Part shown: piece after piece, positions 36,231 to 45,913 of the stretch
Layout of the letters: every line of letters starts with the position of its first letter
How positions within the stretch are numbered: position 1 is the stretch's first letter
NCBI GenBank assembly: GCA_016342745.1
Contig: JAEINT010000019.1
Coordinates: 60,210 to 124,209, forward strand
Direction: 5' to 3'
Source: Labilibaculum sp.
Lineage (GTDB): Bacteria; Bacteroidota; Bacteroidia; Bacteroidales; Marinifilaceae
Length of the DNA: 64,000 nt
Position numbers and translations under genes: made by a program
Notes under the pieces: generated by a model
Database searches by the model: none
What the model was told of the DNA's origin: nothing
What the model saw: the letters and a program-made list of their open reading frames with translations, nothing else

Positions 36231-37562
36231 ATGAAATTCATTAAATCGATATATCTAACACAAAATTTGTATTGGGGATTAGTGCTTTTGGCTCTAATTT
36301 CCATTCTCGGGCATTTTATTCCGCTGCTATTTCCAGTAGCACGACTTCTCTTGCTTTTGTTTTTCTTATGCCTGGGTTTGGATATTATTATTCTCTACCG
36401 AAGTAAAAAAGGTATTATCGCATCACGAAAGTGTCCAGAGAAGCTATCCAATGGAGATGATAATTCCATTTCAATATTTGTAGAAAACAATTATCCCATA
36501 GCAACGAGAATAGATATTATAGATGAATTACCCGTACAGTTTCAAAAAAGAGATTTCCTTTATTCTTTTCAGCTAAAGACTGGTGATGAAAAGCAATTCA
36601 ACTACAACCTAAGACCTACTGAGAGAGGAGAATATCATTTTGGACTTCTGAATGTGTATGTTTCCACTTTTTTGGGATTGATAAAAAGAAGATATAAAAT
36701 TGAAGCTGAACAAATGCTTCCTTGCTATCCATCTTTTATGCAGATGCGACAATATGAATTACTGGCTATCTCAAATCGATTAAATGATTTCGGGGTAAAA
36801 AGAATTAGGCGAATTGGCCACCAAATGGAATTCGACCAAATTCGGGACTATGTGAAAGGGGATGATTACAGAACCATTAACTGGAAAGCAACAGCTCGTA
36901 AGTCACAAATAATGGTGAACCAGTACCAAGATGAAAAATCGCAACCAGTGTACTGTCTTATTGATACTGGCCGATCAATGAAAATGCCTTTTAATGGCTT
37001 AACGCTTCTTGATTATGCAATCAATACGAGCTTAGTTATTTCCAACACTGCGGTGATTAAAAATGATAAAGCAGGTCTAATTTGTTTTGGGAAAGATATT
37101 AATGCTCATGTTCCAGCTGATGGAAGAAGAACCCAAATAAGAAAAATAATGGAGGTTCTTTACAATCAGAAAACCAATTATCCTGAGCCAAATTATGAGT
37201 TACTGCATAGTTCTGCCCGACGATTACTTCGAAACAGAAGTTTACTAATGCTGTTTACAAATTTTGAAAGTCTCGATTCAATGAGACGCCAACTACCCTA
37301 TTTACAAGGCTTAGCAAAAGATCATTTGTTAATGGTTGTCTTTTTCACAAACACTGAGATTAAAGAAATAACGCAACAACCTGCAAAAAGTATAGAAGAA
37401 ATTTACATTAAAACCATCGGAGAGAAATTTATCTACGACAAAAAATTAATCGTAAAAGAATTGGAAAAATATGGAATTCATGCGATATTGAGTCAACCAA
37501 AAGACTTGACTATTAACACACTCAATAAATATCTCGAATTTAAGTCAAGAGGATTGATTTAA
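36231..37562 (+). CDS. DUF58 domain protein
   Basis: A 443-residue protein with two N-terminal membrane helices (about 15-57), a beta-rich region (70-190), and the DUF58 core EFDQIRDYVKGDDYRTINWK followed by a VWA-like domain whose metal site would be CLIDTGRSM (a MIDAS DxGxS pattern). It is the usual partner of MoxR. It ends the cluster; the cyclophilin gene starts 43 bases on and may be co-transcribed. Confidence 0.88.
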   Translation: MKFIKSIYLTQNLYWGLVLLALISILGHFIPLLFPVARLLLLLFFLCLGLDIIILYRSKKGIIASRKCPEKLSNGDDNSISIFVENNYPIATRIDIIDELPVQFQKRDFLYSFQLKTGDEKQFNYNLRPTERGEYHFGLLNVYVSTFLGLIKRRYKIEAEQMLPCYPSFMQMRQYELLAISNRLNDFGVKRIRRIGHQMEFDQIRDYVKGDDYRTINWKATARKSQIMVNQYQDEKSQPVYCLIDTGRSMKMPFNGLTLLDYAINTSLVISNTAVIKNDKAGLICFGKDINAHVPADGRRTQIRKIMEVLYNQKTNYPEPNYELLHSSARRLLRNRSLLMLFTNFESLDSMRRQLPYLQGLAKDHLLMVVFFTNTEIKEITQQPAKSIEEIYIKTIGEKFIYDKKLIVKELEKYGIHAILSQPKDLTINTLNKYLEFKSRGLI

Positions 37563-37605
37563 ATAAATCAAACGATAGGGATATGGCATGATAAAAACTC
37601 GAAAC

Positions 37606-38181
37606 ATGAAACGTATTTATCTTCTTATTCTAGCTGTACTCTTTCTTACCGCATTAGCAAACGCTCAAAATCCAAAAGTAGAAATTACAACTTCGTTTGG
37701 AACAATCGAATTGGAAATTTATGAAGATAAAGCTTCCATTACGGCAAAAAATTTTCTGCATCATGTGGATCAGAACACCTTTAAGGATGCCTGCTTCTAT
37801 CGGGTTGTAAGAATGGATAACCAAGGTAACCGTAATACTAAAATAGAAGTTATTCAAGGAGGATTGTTTCACGATTCAATTGTTGATCAAATACCAACAA
37901 TCATTCACGAAAACACAAAACAAACTGGTGTTATGCATACAGATGGTGTAATTTCTATGGCCAGAAACCAACCTGGATCAGCTTCTACTGAATTCTTTAT
38001 TTGTGTTGGCGAGCAAGCTAGTTTAGATTATGGTGGAATGCGAAATTCTGATGGACAAGGATTTGCTGCTTTTGGAAAAGTAATTAAGGGAATGGATGTG
38101 GTTAAACAAATTCAAGTACAAAAAGATGAAGGTCAGATGTTAATTGAAAAAATTAAGATCTTATCCCTAAAACGCAAATAA
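37606..38181 (+). CDS. Periplasmic cyclophilin-type peptidyl-prolyl isomerase
   Basis: A 191-residue exported PPIase. ATG 37606 gives the signal peptide MKRIYLLILAVLFLTALANAQ; an ATG at 37588 would add six residues and is the alternative. The cyclophilin core includes GTIELEIYEDKASITAKNF, FYRVVR, GVISMARNQPGSASTEFFI and GFAAFGKVIKGMDVV. It folds exported proteins by cis-trans proline isomerisation. The FYRVV arginine and the Gln of the FFI region are in place. Confidence 0.88.
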   Translation: MKRIYLLILAVLFLTALANAQNPKVEITTSFGTIELEIYEDKASITAKNFLHHVDQNTFKDACFYRVVRMDNQGNRNTKIEVIQGGLFHDSIVDQIPTIIHENTKQTGVMHTDGVISMARNQPGSASTEFFICVGEQASLDYGGMRNSDGQGFAAFGKVIKGMDVVKQIQVQKDEGQMLIEKIKILSLKRK

Positions 38182-38182
38182 A

Positions 38183-38872
38183 CTATACCAATTTAAGCAA
38201 TTCAACAATACACTCTAATTCTTTTACATTAATCTTCTCCAAATCATTATCCTCTATTAATTCATGCTCCCAAGTAGTATGAAAAGGAACATGAATTGCT
38301 TCTCCACCTAAATTTACAACAGGTAATATATCTGATTTTAATGAATTCCCAATCATCAAAAACTGTTCGGGATGAATATCTAAATGCTGAATTAATTTCT
38401 GATAATCTTCTTCTTTTTTATCGCTCATCACCTCGATATGATGAAAATACTTTAGCAGACCAGACTTCTTTAATTTTCTTTCTTGATCTAGTAAATCTCC
38501 TTTTGTTGCCACAATTAAACGGTATTTATTTTGAAGATTTTCTAAGACTTCTATAACACCATCAATCAATTCAATTGGTTTATTAATTTGATTTTTGCCA
38601 ATCTGCAGAATGGCTTCTATTGTTTTGGCATTCATCTTTCCTTTGCTGATTTTTAAACCAGTTTCAATCATCGATAAAACAAAAGCTTTTGTTCCATAGC
38701 CATACAAAGGAATATTTCCTATTTCGGTAGCAAACAACTCTTCAGTAACCTCATCAATGCCCATTCCATTTTTTAAAAGATTACAGAATTCCAATTCAGA
38801 TTCTCTAAAGTAAGGTTCGTTTACCCAAAGAGTATCATCCGCATCAAAAGCAATTACTTTAATTTTATTCAT
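38183..38872 (-). CDS. HAD superfamily hydrolase (YjjG-like)
   Basis: A 229-residue phosphatase. Motif I is AFDADDTLW (nucleophile D10, acid D12), motif II is the threonine in IVATKGD, and motif IV includes MIGNSLKSDILP. A helical cap lies between. Such YjjG-type enzymes dephosphorylate nucleotides or sugar phosphates; the substrate is open. It converges on the cyclophilin gene, with stops one base apart. Confidence 0.85.
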   Translation of the reverse strand: MNKIKVIAFDADDTLWVNEPYFRESELEFCNLLKNGMGIDEVTEELFATEIGNIPLYGYGTKAFVLSMIETGLKISKGKMNAKTIEAILQIGKNQINKPIELIDGVIEVLENLQNKYRLIVATKGDLLDQERKLKKSGLLKYFHHIEVMSDKKEEDYQKLIQHLDIHPEQFLMIGNSLKSDILPVVNLGGEAIHVPFHTTWEHELIEDNDLEKINVKELECIVELLKLV

Positions 38873-39015
38873 GATTTATTTATTCTATTATTTTTTAATC
38901 CTCTAATGTTATTATCATCAATACAACACACCCAAACATCTCACTATCAATTAAAATTGACTTTACTTTACGGATTTTGTAAATTTATAATACCTACATC
39001 TAAATAACTTAAGTT

Positions 39016-39399
39016 ATGGATAAAAGAATGCTATTTCAAGACCAACCATCGCAATTTTATCTTCTTTTTGCGCGTATTATTGGAAGTTTAATAACTGGTA
39101 TATTTATTTTATTTATGGTACCAGAGTTCATCACTCTATTAAGCACTGGGCAAACGAATAGTGAAGGCTGGGTACTCGTTTTTTATATTCTTTCGATAAT
39201 TTACGGTATTGGTTTTTTAATAAGTTTTTGGAAACCTGGCTTAGGTGGTTTCCTTTTGGTTAGCAGTAGTATATTAATTACACTCTACGCCTTTATCGAT
39301 TCAAATAGTTTCTTTGTTCTATTGCTTTTTATTCCTCTATCTTTTGCTGGAATTCTTTTTCTTATTCATTGGAAAAAAAGTAAATCCTATAACGCTTAA
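39016..39399 (+). CDS. Small four-helix membrane protein
   Basis: A 127-residue hydrophobic protein with four predicted membrane helices (about 18-36, 50-68, 76-92, 97-115) and a basic C terminus (HWKKSKSYNA). No family was recognised with confidence. Its stop overlaps by four bases the convergent phosphatase gene. Confidence 0.65.
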   Translation: MDKRMLFQDQPSQFYLLFARIIGSLITGIFILFMVPEFITLLSTGQTNSEGWVLVFYILSIIYGIGFLISFWKPGLGGFLLVSSSILITLYAFIDSNSFFVLLLFIPLSFAGILFLIHWKKSKSYNA

Positions 39400-40328
39400 A
39401 CTTGTGCGCTCCTCACCTTTTTCACCGAAATAATATTATCCTGCTTCAATTCCTTGGCGTCCATTCTATAGGCTACAAGGATTCCACCATTTGCTACACA
39501 TCCATCAACGCAACACAAGTTATTTCTTACAAGTCCAGCATTATCGCCTAAGCAGTAATGTCCAAAAAACACAGGTAATTCTGTTTCTGGGTACAAAGGA
39601 ATTTCCTTACAAAGTTGAGAGGGTATCGTATACTCAGGCAAATGAAATCGATTCCCAAAGGAAATATCTTCAAAACTCTTCCCTTCCATAGGTTCCCACC
39701 ATTTAATTCTATAAGCCGAACGTTTGAATCCGTAAGCATCTTTCAATATCATGTCATCCGGAAAATTAAACTCACGCCCTTTAAGTAAAAGCATTGTTGC
39801 TTTAAAAAGTTTACCTCTTTCAAAATAAATCTTTCTCAAAAATTGTTTGTTTAGGCAATTTTCAGGGTTTTCTTTTTTCAATAGATCAATAGCGTCCTGA
39901 TCCCAACACGCATGCACAATACGAAAATTATCAAACTCTAAAAATAAAGGCAAGCTTCGAAGCCACTTAAGGTATGATTTACGCTTTGGTTTATCTAATT
40001 TGAACTCTTCGTAAGTTTTCTTTATTTGTGTTCTATTTTTTAAACTGTGTTCTCGTAAAAAAAGTCCATCCTCATCTTTCGTATAATAAGCAAGTACATT
40101 TAACTCATGGTTTCCTACCACTGCAAAAGCATTTCCTGCAGTCACCATTTTACGAACAATAGATAGGGTTTCAAAAATATCAGGCCCACGATCTACAAAG
40201 TCACCCACAAATACAGCTTTTCTTTCAGGATGAAAATATCCCTCTTCTCCCTCCACATAATCAAGACTCAGCAACATATGTTTCAATGTATTTGCCTCAC
40301 CATGAATATCTCCAATTATATCGTACAC
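39396..40328 (-). CDS. ApaH/PrpE-like metallophosphoesterase
   Basis: A 310-residue phosphatase of the symmetrical-Ap4A-hydrolase/PPP branch: IGDIHGEANTLKHML (residues 4-18), FVGDFVDRGPD, VVGNHELN, VHACWDQD and FGHYCLGDN. The signature order GDxHG, GDxxDRG, GNHE is complete. Likely substrates are dinucleoside polyphosphates or phosphoproteins. It appears to be transcribed alone. Confidence 0.88.
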   Translation of the reverse strand: MYDIIGDIHGEANTLKHMLLSLDYVEGEEGYFHPERKAVFVGDFVDRGPDIFETLSIVRKMVTAGNAFAVVGNHELNVLAYYTKDEDGLFLREHSLKNRTQIKKTYEEFKLDKPKRKSYLKWLRSLPLFLEFDNFRIVHACWDQDAIDLLKKENPENCLNKQFLRKIYFERGKLFKATMLLLKGREFNFPDDMILKDAYGFKRSAYRIKWWEPMEGKSFEDISFGNRFHLPEYTIPSQLCKEIPLYPETELPVFFGHYCLGDNAGLVRNNLCCVDGCVANGGILVAYRMDAKELKQDNIISVKKVRSAQV

Positions 40329-40404
40329 CTTATATCTATTTTAATTAGAAGCTGTTTTTCACTCATCTTCAAAATTGAACTAGCTTCTTGTTCAACCCAA
40401 AAAT

Positions 40405-40437
40405 ATAAAAAAATCCTGAAAATGAATTTTCAGGATT
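40405..40437 (-). terminator. Terminator of the cysteine-desulfurase-like gene
   Basis: AATCCTGAAAA and TTTTCAGGATT form an 11-bp perfect stem; on the minus strand seven T follow. Confidence 0.88.
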
Positions 40438-40470
40438 AATATAGTATTAATATACAAAGAATAATATTGG

Positions 40471-41943
40471 CTAAAGATTAAATAAATCATTCACAACAAT
40501 TTCCTTTTTTGGCTTCTTTATGCCAGAGTAATAAAACTCATTTGTTTTTCTGTTGTAGGTATAATCCTTCTTCCATTCTTCAAAATTATCAACAACTGAC
40601 TTTAAAGCCTCAATAAAAAACAAAACTTCCTTATCTGTTGTGGTAGGATGTAATGACCAACGTACCCAACCTGGCTTATGGGATAAATCTCCTGAAGTAA
40701 TCTCGCATGTAATGGCGTCAGATTGTTCTTGACTTACCTCTAATAAATAGTGTCCGTAGGTACCCGCGCAAGCGCAACCTCCACGTACTTGAACACCAAA
40801 TCGATCATTCAATAACTTAACCAATAGGTTGTAATGAATATACTCAACGTAAAAAGACAAAATTCCCAAACGATCTTTAACCGTATCGGCTAGTACATGA
40901 ACATCTTTAACAGCTTTCAATTTATCGAAGGCTAAATCCAAAAGTTCTTCCTCTCGTTTTGCAATATTTTCAGTACCCATTTGGTTTTTAACCTCTATGG
41001 CCAAAGCAATTCGAATGGATTGCAAAAATCCGGGTGTACCGCCATCTTCACGAGCTTCAATACTATCTACATATTTGTATTGTCCCCAAGGATTAGTCCA
41101 ATCAACCGTTCCACCTCCAGGATTATCAGGCACCTCATTATTGTAGAGTTTCGAATCAAAAATCAGAACTCCAGAAGAACCTGGTCCACCTAAGAATTTA
41201 TGTGGGGAAAAGAAGATTCCATCCAATTTTTCCAAAGGATCAGCAGGGTGCATATTCATATCAACATAAGGTGCTGATGCAGCATAATCGATAAAACAAA
41301 TTCCACCAAATTCGTGCATTATTTTTGCCATTTTATGGTATGGAGTGGCGATACCTGTAACATTTGAACAAGCTGTAAAAGAACCAATTTTCATTTTACG
41401 ATCTTTATATTTCTCCAATTGATTGCGCAATTCATCCAAATCAATTGTCAAATCTTTTCCTGGAGGAATAACCACAACATCAACATTTGTCTCATACCAA
41501 GAGGTTTGATTCGAATGATGTTCCATGTGAGTAATGAAAACAACAGGTTTTTCTCTTTCTTTTTGACAAGCATGTCTTCCAATGATACCACACCCCTTTA
41601 ATCCAAGAATACGTTGCAACTTATTAATTACAGCTGTCATTCCAAATCCTGCATGTATAATTACATCCTCAGGTCCTGCATTTACATGTTTCTTTATTAA
41701 TTCTTGTGCCCGATGATAAGACCGAGTCATTAATGTACCTGTCTCATTTGTTTCTGTATGCGTATTGGCAACATATGGTCCAAATTCTTTCGCAATCTTT
41801 TTTTCGATTGGAGCATACAATCTTCCACTGGCGATCCAATCACCGTAAACAATCTTTTGCTTCCCAAATGGGGAATAAAAACAAGCATCGTGTCCAATGG
41901 TGTTTTTTCTAAACTTTTTAAAATATTTTTCTAGATTACTCAT
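40471..41943 (-). CDS. Class V aminotransferase, cysteine desulfurase-like
   Basis: A 490-residue PLP enzyme, longer than IscS/SufS (about 400). The PLP lysine is in FFSPHKFLGGPGSSG, and a candidate persulfide cysteine lies in RGGCACAGTYGHYLL. THTETNETGTLMTRSYHRA and DYAASAPYVD are also family features. No iscU or suf genes lie nearby, so it may be a stand-alone desulfurase or selenocysteine-lyase-like enzyme of the large subgroup common in Bacteroidota. The long intergenic region upstream separates it from the divergent acyl-CoA ligase. Confidence 0.82.
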   Translation of the reverse strand: MSNLEKYFKKFRKNTIGHDACFYSPFGKQKIVYGDWIASGRLYAPIEKKIAKEFGPYVANTHTETNETGTLMTRSYHRAQELIKKHVNAGPEDVIIHAGFGMTAVINKLQRILGLKGCGIIGRHACQKEREKPVVFITHMEHHSNQTSWYETNVDVVVIPPGKDLTIDLDELRNQLEKYKDRKMKIGSFTACSNVTGIATPYHKMAKIMHEFGGICFIDYAASAPYVDMNMHPADPLEKLDGIFFSPHKFLGGPGSSGVLIFDSKLYNNEVPDNPGGGTVDWTNPWGQYKYVDSIEAREDGGTPGFLQSIRIALAIEVKNQMGTENIAKREEELLDLAFDKLKAVKDVHVLADTVKDRLGILSFYVEYIHYNLLVKLLNDRFGVQVRGGCACAGTYGHYLLEVSQEQSDAITCEITSGDLSHKPGWVRWSLHPTTTDKEVLFFIEALKSVVDNFEEWKKDYTYNRKTNEFYYSGIKKPKKEIVVNDLFNL

Positions 41944-42308
41944 TCGGTTTGGTTAGTTTGAGGTTAATTCAGTTAATCATTTCTATTACTAAGACAATTA
42001 AAATCCTATTAAGGGTGAAAAAATTGCTAAATAAATAACCAATACACCTCAATAATTTGTTTGTTTAAGTATTGCTCGGGAAAATAGATATTCTTGAATT
42101 GAAAATCAAGGAGTTTAATCATGTTTTTCGCGCTAATTTTGAGAATAAAAATATCCTTTCATTTATTTATGTTTTTTTAATTCAAACTGCTTGTTTTGGA
42201 TAGGCTAATCTGTTATTTTTGAAATCCGTAAAATTAGGCTGCAAACATACTTAATTTACTTTTAAGTAATTTTTTCTTGGCTAGCTTACCTTAAGATTTT
42301 TGATAGAA
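41944..42308. other. Divergent intergenic region
   Basis: No ORF was found. The stretch is very AT-rich and contains the promoter of the acyl-CoA ligase gene at 42191-42221; no clear promoter for the divergent minus-strand gene was recognised. Confidence 0.55.
42191..42221 (+). promoter_or_regulatory. Bacteroidota promoter of the acyl-CoA ligase gene
   Basis: TTG (42191-42193), a 20-base gap, then TATTTTTG (42214-42221) fit the -33/-7 pattern. The predicted leader is about 80 bases. Confidence 0.55.
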
Positions 42309-44210
42309 ATGAAAACAATTATAGAACTCTTTGAAAATAGCGTTGATCTGTTTGGTAAAAATCCATTTTTATGGGAAAAAACCAATTCTAAGTATCAATC
42401 TGTTAGTTACGAAGCTTTATACGAAGATGTACAATTATTTGCCGCTGGTCTTTTCTCTTTAGGGATTAAAAAAACAGATCGCATTGGACTTCTTTCGGAA
42501 GGAAGAAATGCTTGGGTTCTATCCGAACTAGGTGTTTTATTTTCGGGTGCAGTTAATGTACCCTTATCTGTAAAGCTTGATGCTCAAAATGAACTTAAGT
42601 TCCGTTTAAATCACTCTGAGTCACGCTTTGTTATTGTTTCAAAAAATCATCTTGAAAAAATCAGATCAATAAAAGATCAATTGGAAACCGTTGAAAAAAT
42701 TATTGTTCTAGATGAAAATATAGACCTAAAGGATAAAGAAATATCTCTTCAACAGTTATTAATCGCTGGTAAAGAAATTTCGGATGCAGATAAGGCTAAC
42801 CTAAAAGAGCTTCAAAATAAGATTGAAGCTAATGATGATGCTAATATTTCCTACACATCGGGAACAACAGCTGATCCTAAAGGTATCATCCTAACGCATA
42901 ACAACTATGCTAGTAATGTTTATCAGGCTTCGAGCTTAATGGATATTCCTGCTACATATAAAACCTTACTTATTCTTCCTTGGGATCATTCATTCGCTCA
43001 TACGGCAGGAATTTATAGCTTTATGCTTAAAGGTGCTTCTATTGCCGCTGTTCAGCAAGGTAAGTCTCCTATGGAAGCTTTAAAAAACATTCCCAATAAT
43101 ATCAAAGAAATTAAACCTGATATTCTACTTAGTGTTCCTGCTTTAGCAAAGAACTTTAAAAAGAATATTGAAAAAGGAATAAAAGCAAAAGGCCCTAAAG
43201 TTGAAAAATTATTTAACAAAGCTCTTGATATTGCTTATCGATACAATGCAGCTGGTTGGGATAAAGGGAAAGGAAGTAAAATCTTTTTAAAGCCACTTTA
43301 CTATTTCTACGATAAGATTCTCTTTTCGAAAGTAAGAGAAAATTTTGGAGGTAATCTTAAATTTTTCGTCGGTGGTGGAGCTTTATTGGATATTGAACTA
43401 CAGCGTTTTTTCTATGCTATTGGAATTCCAATGTATCAAGGTTATGGTTTATCGGAAGCATCTCCTATCATTTCATCTAATGCGCATCACAAGCACAAAT
43501 TGGGTTCTTCAGGTTTCGTTGTTCAAGATATGGATTTAAAAATCTGCAACGACAATGGCGATGCTCTTCCTACAGGTGAAAAAGGTGAAATCGTGATTAA
43601 AGGTGGTAACGTGATGAAAGGCTACTGGAAAAACGATAGAGCATCTGCAGAGACCTTAAAAGACGGTTGGCTGCACACTGGCGATATGGGCTATGTTGAT
43701 CAGGATGGTTTTCTTTATGTACTTGGTCGATTTAAGTCTTTACTAATTGCCAATGATGGTGAAAAATTTAGTCCGGAAGGAATCGAAGAAGCCTTCGTAG
43801 ATCAATCACCTCTACTCGATCAATGTATTTTGTATAACAATCAGGATCCTTATACAATCGCTCTTGTTGTGCCTAATAAAGCTGCTATTTTAGCACAGCT
43901 AAAACCGCACCAGCTTGGATTGGATTCTGAAGAAGGACAAAAAATGGCCTTAGAAATTATTCAAAATGAATTGAATCAATATCGCCCAGGAGGTAAACAT
44001 GAAGATATGTTTCCGCACAGATGGTTACCAACAGCTGTAGGTATACTACCAGAAGCATTTACAGAAAATAACAAGCTACTTAACTCAACAATGAAAGTTG
44101 TGCGTGACAGGGTTGTTAGCTATTTTAAAGAATATGTAGATTTCCTTTACACTCCTGAAGGGAAAAATATTCAAAACAATAAAAATAAAGACAGTCTTAA
44201 ATCATTATAA
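42309..44210 (+). CDS. Long-chain fatty acid--CoA ligase (AMP-binding)
   Basis: A 633-residue adenylate-forming enzyme. The ATP motif is ISYTSGTTADPKGIILTHNNY, the A5-type motif is YQGYGLSEASPIIS, and WLHTGDMGYVDQDGFLYVLGR plus a hinge region complete the domain. Length and the helical insert fit long-chain acyl-CoA synthetases. It activates fatty acids for lipid synthesis or degradation at the inner membrane face. ATG 42309 is preferred over TTG 42300. No beta-oxidation genes are nearby. Confidence 0.9.
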   Translation: MKTIIELFENSVDLFGKNPFLWEKTNSKYQSVSYEALYEDVQLFAAGLFSLGIKKTDRIGLLSEGRNAWVLSELGVLFSGAVNVPLSVKLDAQNELKFRLNHSESRFVIVSKNHLEKIRSIKDQLETVEKIIVLDENIDLKDKEISLQQLLIAGKEISDADKANLKELQNKIEANDDANISYTSGTTADPKGIILTHNNYASNVYQASSLMDIPATYKTLLILPWDHSFAHTAGIYSFMLKGASIAAVQQGKSPMEALKNIPNNIKEIKPDILLSVPALAKNFKKNIEKGIKAKGPKVEKLFNKALDIAYRYNAAGWDKGKGSKIFLKPLYYFYDKILFSKVRENFGGNLKFFVGGGALLDIELQRFFYAIGIPMYQGYGLSEASPIISSNAHHKHKLGSSGFVVQDMDLKICNDNGDALPTGEKGEIVIKGGNVMKGYWKNDRASAETLKDGWLHTGDMGYVDQDGFLYVLGRFKSLLIANDGEKFSPEGIEEAFVDQSPLLDQCILYNNQDPYTIALVVPNKAAILAQLKPHQLGLDSEEGQKMALEIIQNELNQYRPGGKHEDMFPHRWLPTAVGILPEAFTENNKLLNSTMKVVRDRVVSYFKEYVDFLYTPEGKNIQNNKNKDSLKSL

Positions 44211-44290
44211 AGTAAACCTTTTCTAATTCTCTAGTCAATTATTAAGCAATGAGTTTTTATTAGATTTACGAAATTATAAAACTACTTACA

Positions 44291-45820
44291 ATGTTACATT
44301 ACACAAATAAGCTAAAGCCGATATTAGCCATTCTATTGGTTTGTGTTGCTTTTGTATCCACTGCCCAACCAAGTGAAAGAGAAAATTACAAGGGCAAAAC
44401 TCCTAAATATATTTTCTATTTTATAGGTGATGGAATGGGACTTTCTCAATCGAATGCCGCAGAAGCATATCTAGGTGCGATTGAAGGCAATTCTCCAATT
44501 AAGCAACTCAACATGAATAGCTTCCCAACCCAAGGTTTCTACACAACTTATGCAACCGACCGATTCATAACAGGATCGGCTGCAGCGGGAACAGCCTTGG
44601 CAACAGGTCATAAAACAAGTATCAGTACCATTTCTATGGCTGCGGATCGCTTAACTCCATTAAAAACAATAGCCGAAATCGCAAAGGAGAAAAATTACAA
44701 AGTTGGAATCGTTAGCTCGGTTTCTATCGATCATGCTACTCCTGCAACATTTTACGCACACCAGCCTACTCGTAATATGTACTACAAAATTAGCCTTGAT
44801 TTAAGTAAAAGTGGTTTTAACTATTTTGCTGGGGGCGGATTAAAGCATCCTGAAGGTGATGGAGAAGTTAATGTTAATGCTAAAAACTCCATGTCGAACT
44901 TTGGAATGGGAAGCGAAAAAGAAATCCTAAAAAAAGAACCTAATTCAATTTCTGTAGCTAAATCTAGAGGATACCGAGTTGTTAATACGCTTGAAGGTTT
45001 TAAGAATCTGAAAAAAGGCGATGATAAAATTATTGCTACTGCTCCTAATTTATCAGGAGGATCTGCTCTTCCTTATTTTATCGACCAACAAAATGGAGCC
45101 GATATTTCACTTGCTGAATTCACTCAAAAAGGAATCGAATTACTGGATAATCCGAAAGGATTTTTTATGATGGTTGAAGGTGGTAAAATTGATTGGGCCA
45201 GTCATGCCAATGATGCTGCAACTGTAATTAAAGAAGTTATTCAATTGGATATGGCAGTTGAGAAAGCTCTTAATTTTTACAAAAAACACCCTAAAGAAAC
45301 CTTGATTTTAGTTGCTGGCGACCATGAAACTGGTGGATTGGCACTAGGTTTTGCAGGTAGTCATTATGTCTCTGCCTTTGGTTTGCTACAACATCAAAAC
45401 ATATCGTACGAAGGTTTTTCATCTAAAATAGCTGAGTACAAAAAGGAACAGAAAGAAAATGCTAAATTCTCAGATGCCTTGGAGATGGTAAAAACACACT
45501 TCGGATTAGGAGATGCAAGCAAAGGACTTGAACTATCAGCTTTTGAAATAGAACAACTAAAGACAGCCTTCGAAAAAAGCATGACTTACAACAAGGAAAT
45601 GAAAAAAGAGGATCAATTTTATCTTTTATACGGTAGCTACGATCCTTTCACCGTAACTGCTTGTCATATTTTATCGCACAAAGCAGGAATTGGCTGGACT
45701 TCTTATTCTCATACTGCAGCACCTATTCCAATTCGAGCTATTGGTGTTGGAGCTGAATTGTTTAATGGTTTTTATGACAATACTGATGTTCCTAAAAACT
45801 TAATGAAATTGATTGAATAA
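44291..45820 (+). CDS. Alkaline phosphatase, PhoA superfamily
   Basis: A 509-residue exported phosphatase with a signal peptide ending near STAQ (residue 26). Zn/Mg-site and catalytic motifs are visible: FIGDGMGLSQ, ITGSAAAGTALATGHKT (nucleophile serine), SIDHATPA, VEGGKIDWASHANDA, AGDHETGG and the C-terminal YSHTAAPIPI histidine. It releases phosphate from monoesters in the periplasm. A Pho-box could not be recognised, so regulation is unknown. A strong terminator follows. Confidence 0.92.
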   Translation: MLHYTNKLKPILAILLVCVAFVSTAQPSERENYKGKTPKYIFYFIGDGMGLSQSNAAEAYLGAIEGNSPIKQLNMNSFPTQGFYTTYATDRFITGSAAAGTALATGHKTSISTISMAADRLTPLKTIAEIAKEKNYKVGIVSSVSIDHATPATFYAHQPTRNMYYKISLDLSKSGFNYFAGGGLKHPEGDGEVNVNAKNSMSNFGMGSEKEILKKEPNSISVAKSRGYRVVNTLEGFKNLKKGDDKIIATAPNLSGGSALPYFIDQQNGADISLAEFTQKGIELLDNPKGFFMMVEGGKIDWASHANDAATVIKEVIQLDMAVEKALNFYKKHPKETLILVAGDHETGGLALGFAGSHYVSAFGLLQHQNISYEGFSSKIAEYKKEQKENAKFSDALEMVKTHFGLGDASKGLELSAFEIEQLKTAFEKSMTYNKEMKKEDQFYLLYGSYDPFTVTACHILSHKAGIGWTSYSHTAAPIPIRAIGVGAELFNGFYDNTDVPKNLMKLIE

Positions 45821-45845
45821 AGTAATTTTAAGCACATAATTATAG

Positions 45846-45874
45846 AAAAGCTCTACAAAATGTGGGGCTTTTTT
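45846..45874 (+). terminator. Rho-independent terminator
   Basis: AAAAGCTCTACA and TGTGGGGCTTTT form a 12-bp stem with two G-U pairs and an AAA loop, followed by T. It ends the alkaline phosphatase gene. Confidence 0.85.
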
Positions 45875-45913
45875 CAAAGGCTAAAATTTCTTGCATTTTA
45901 ATACCTTTATAGC

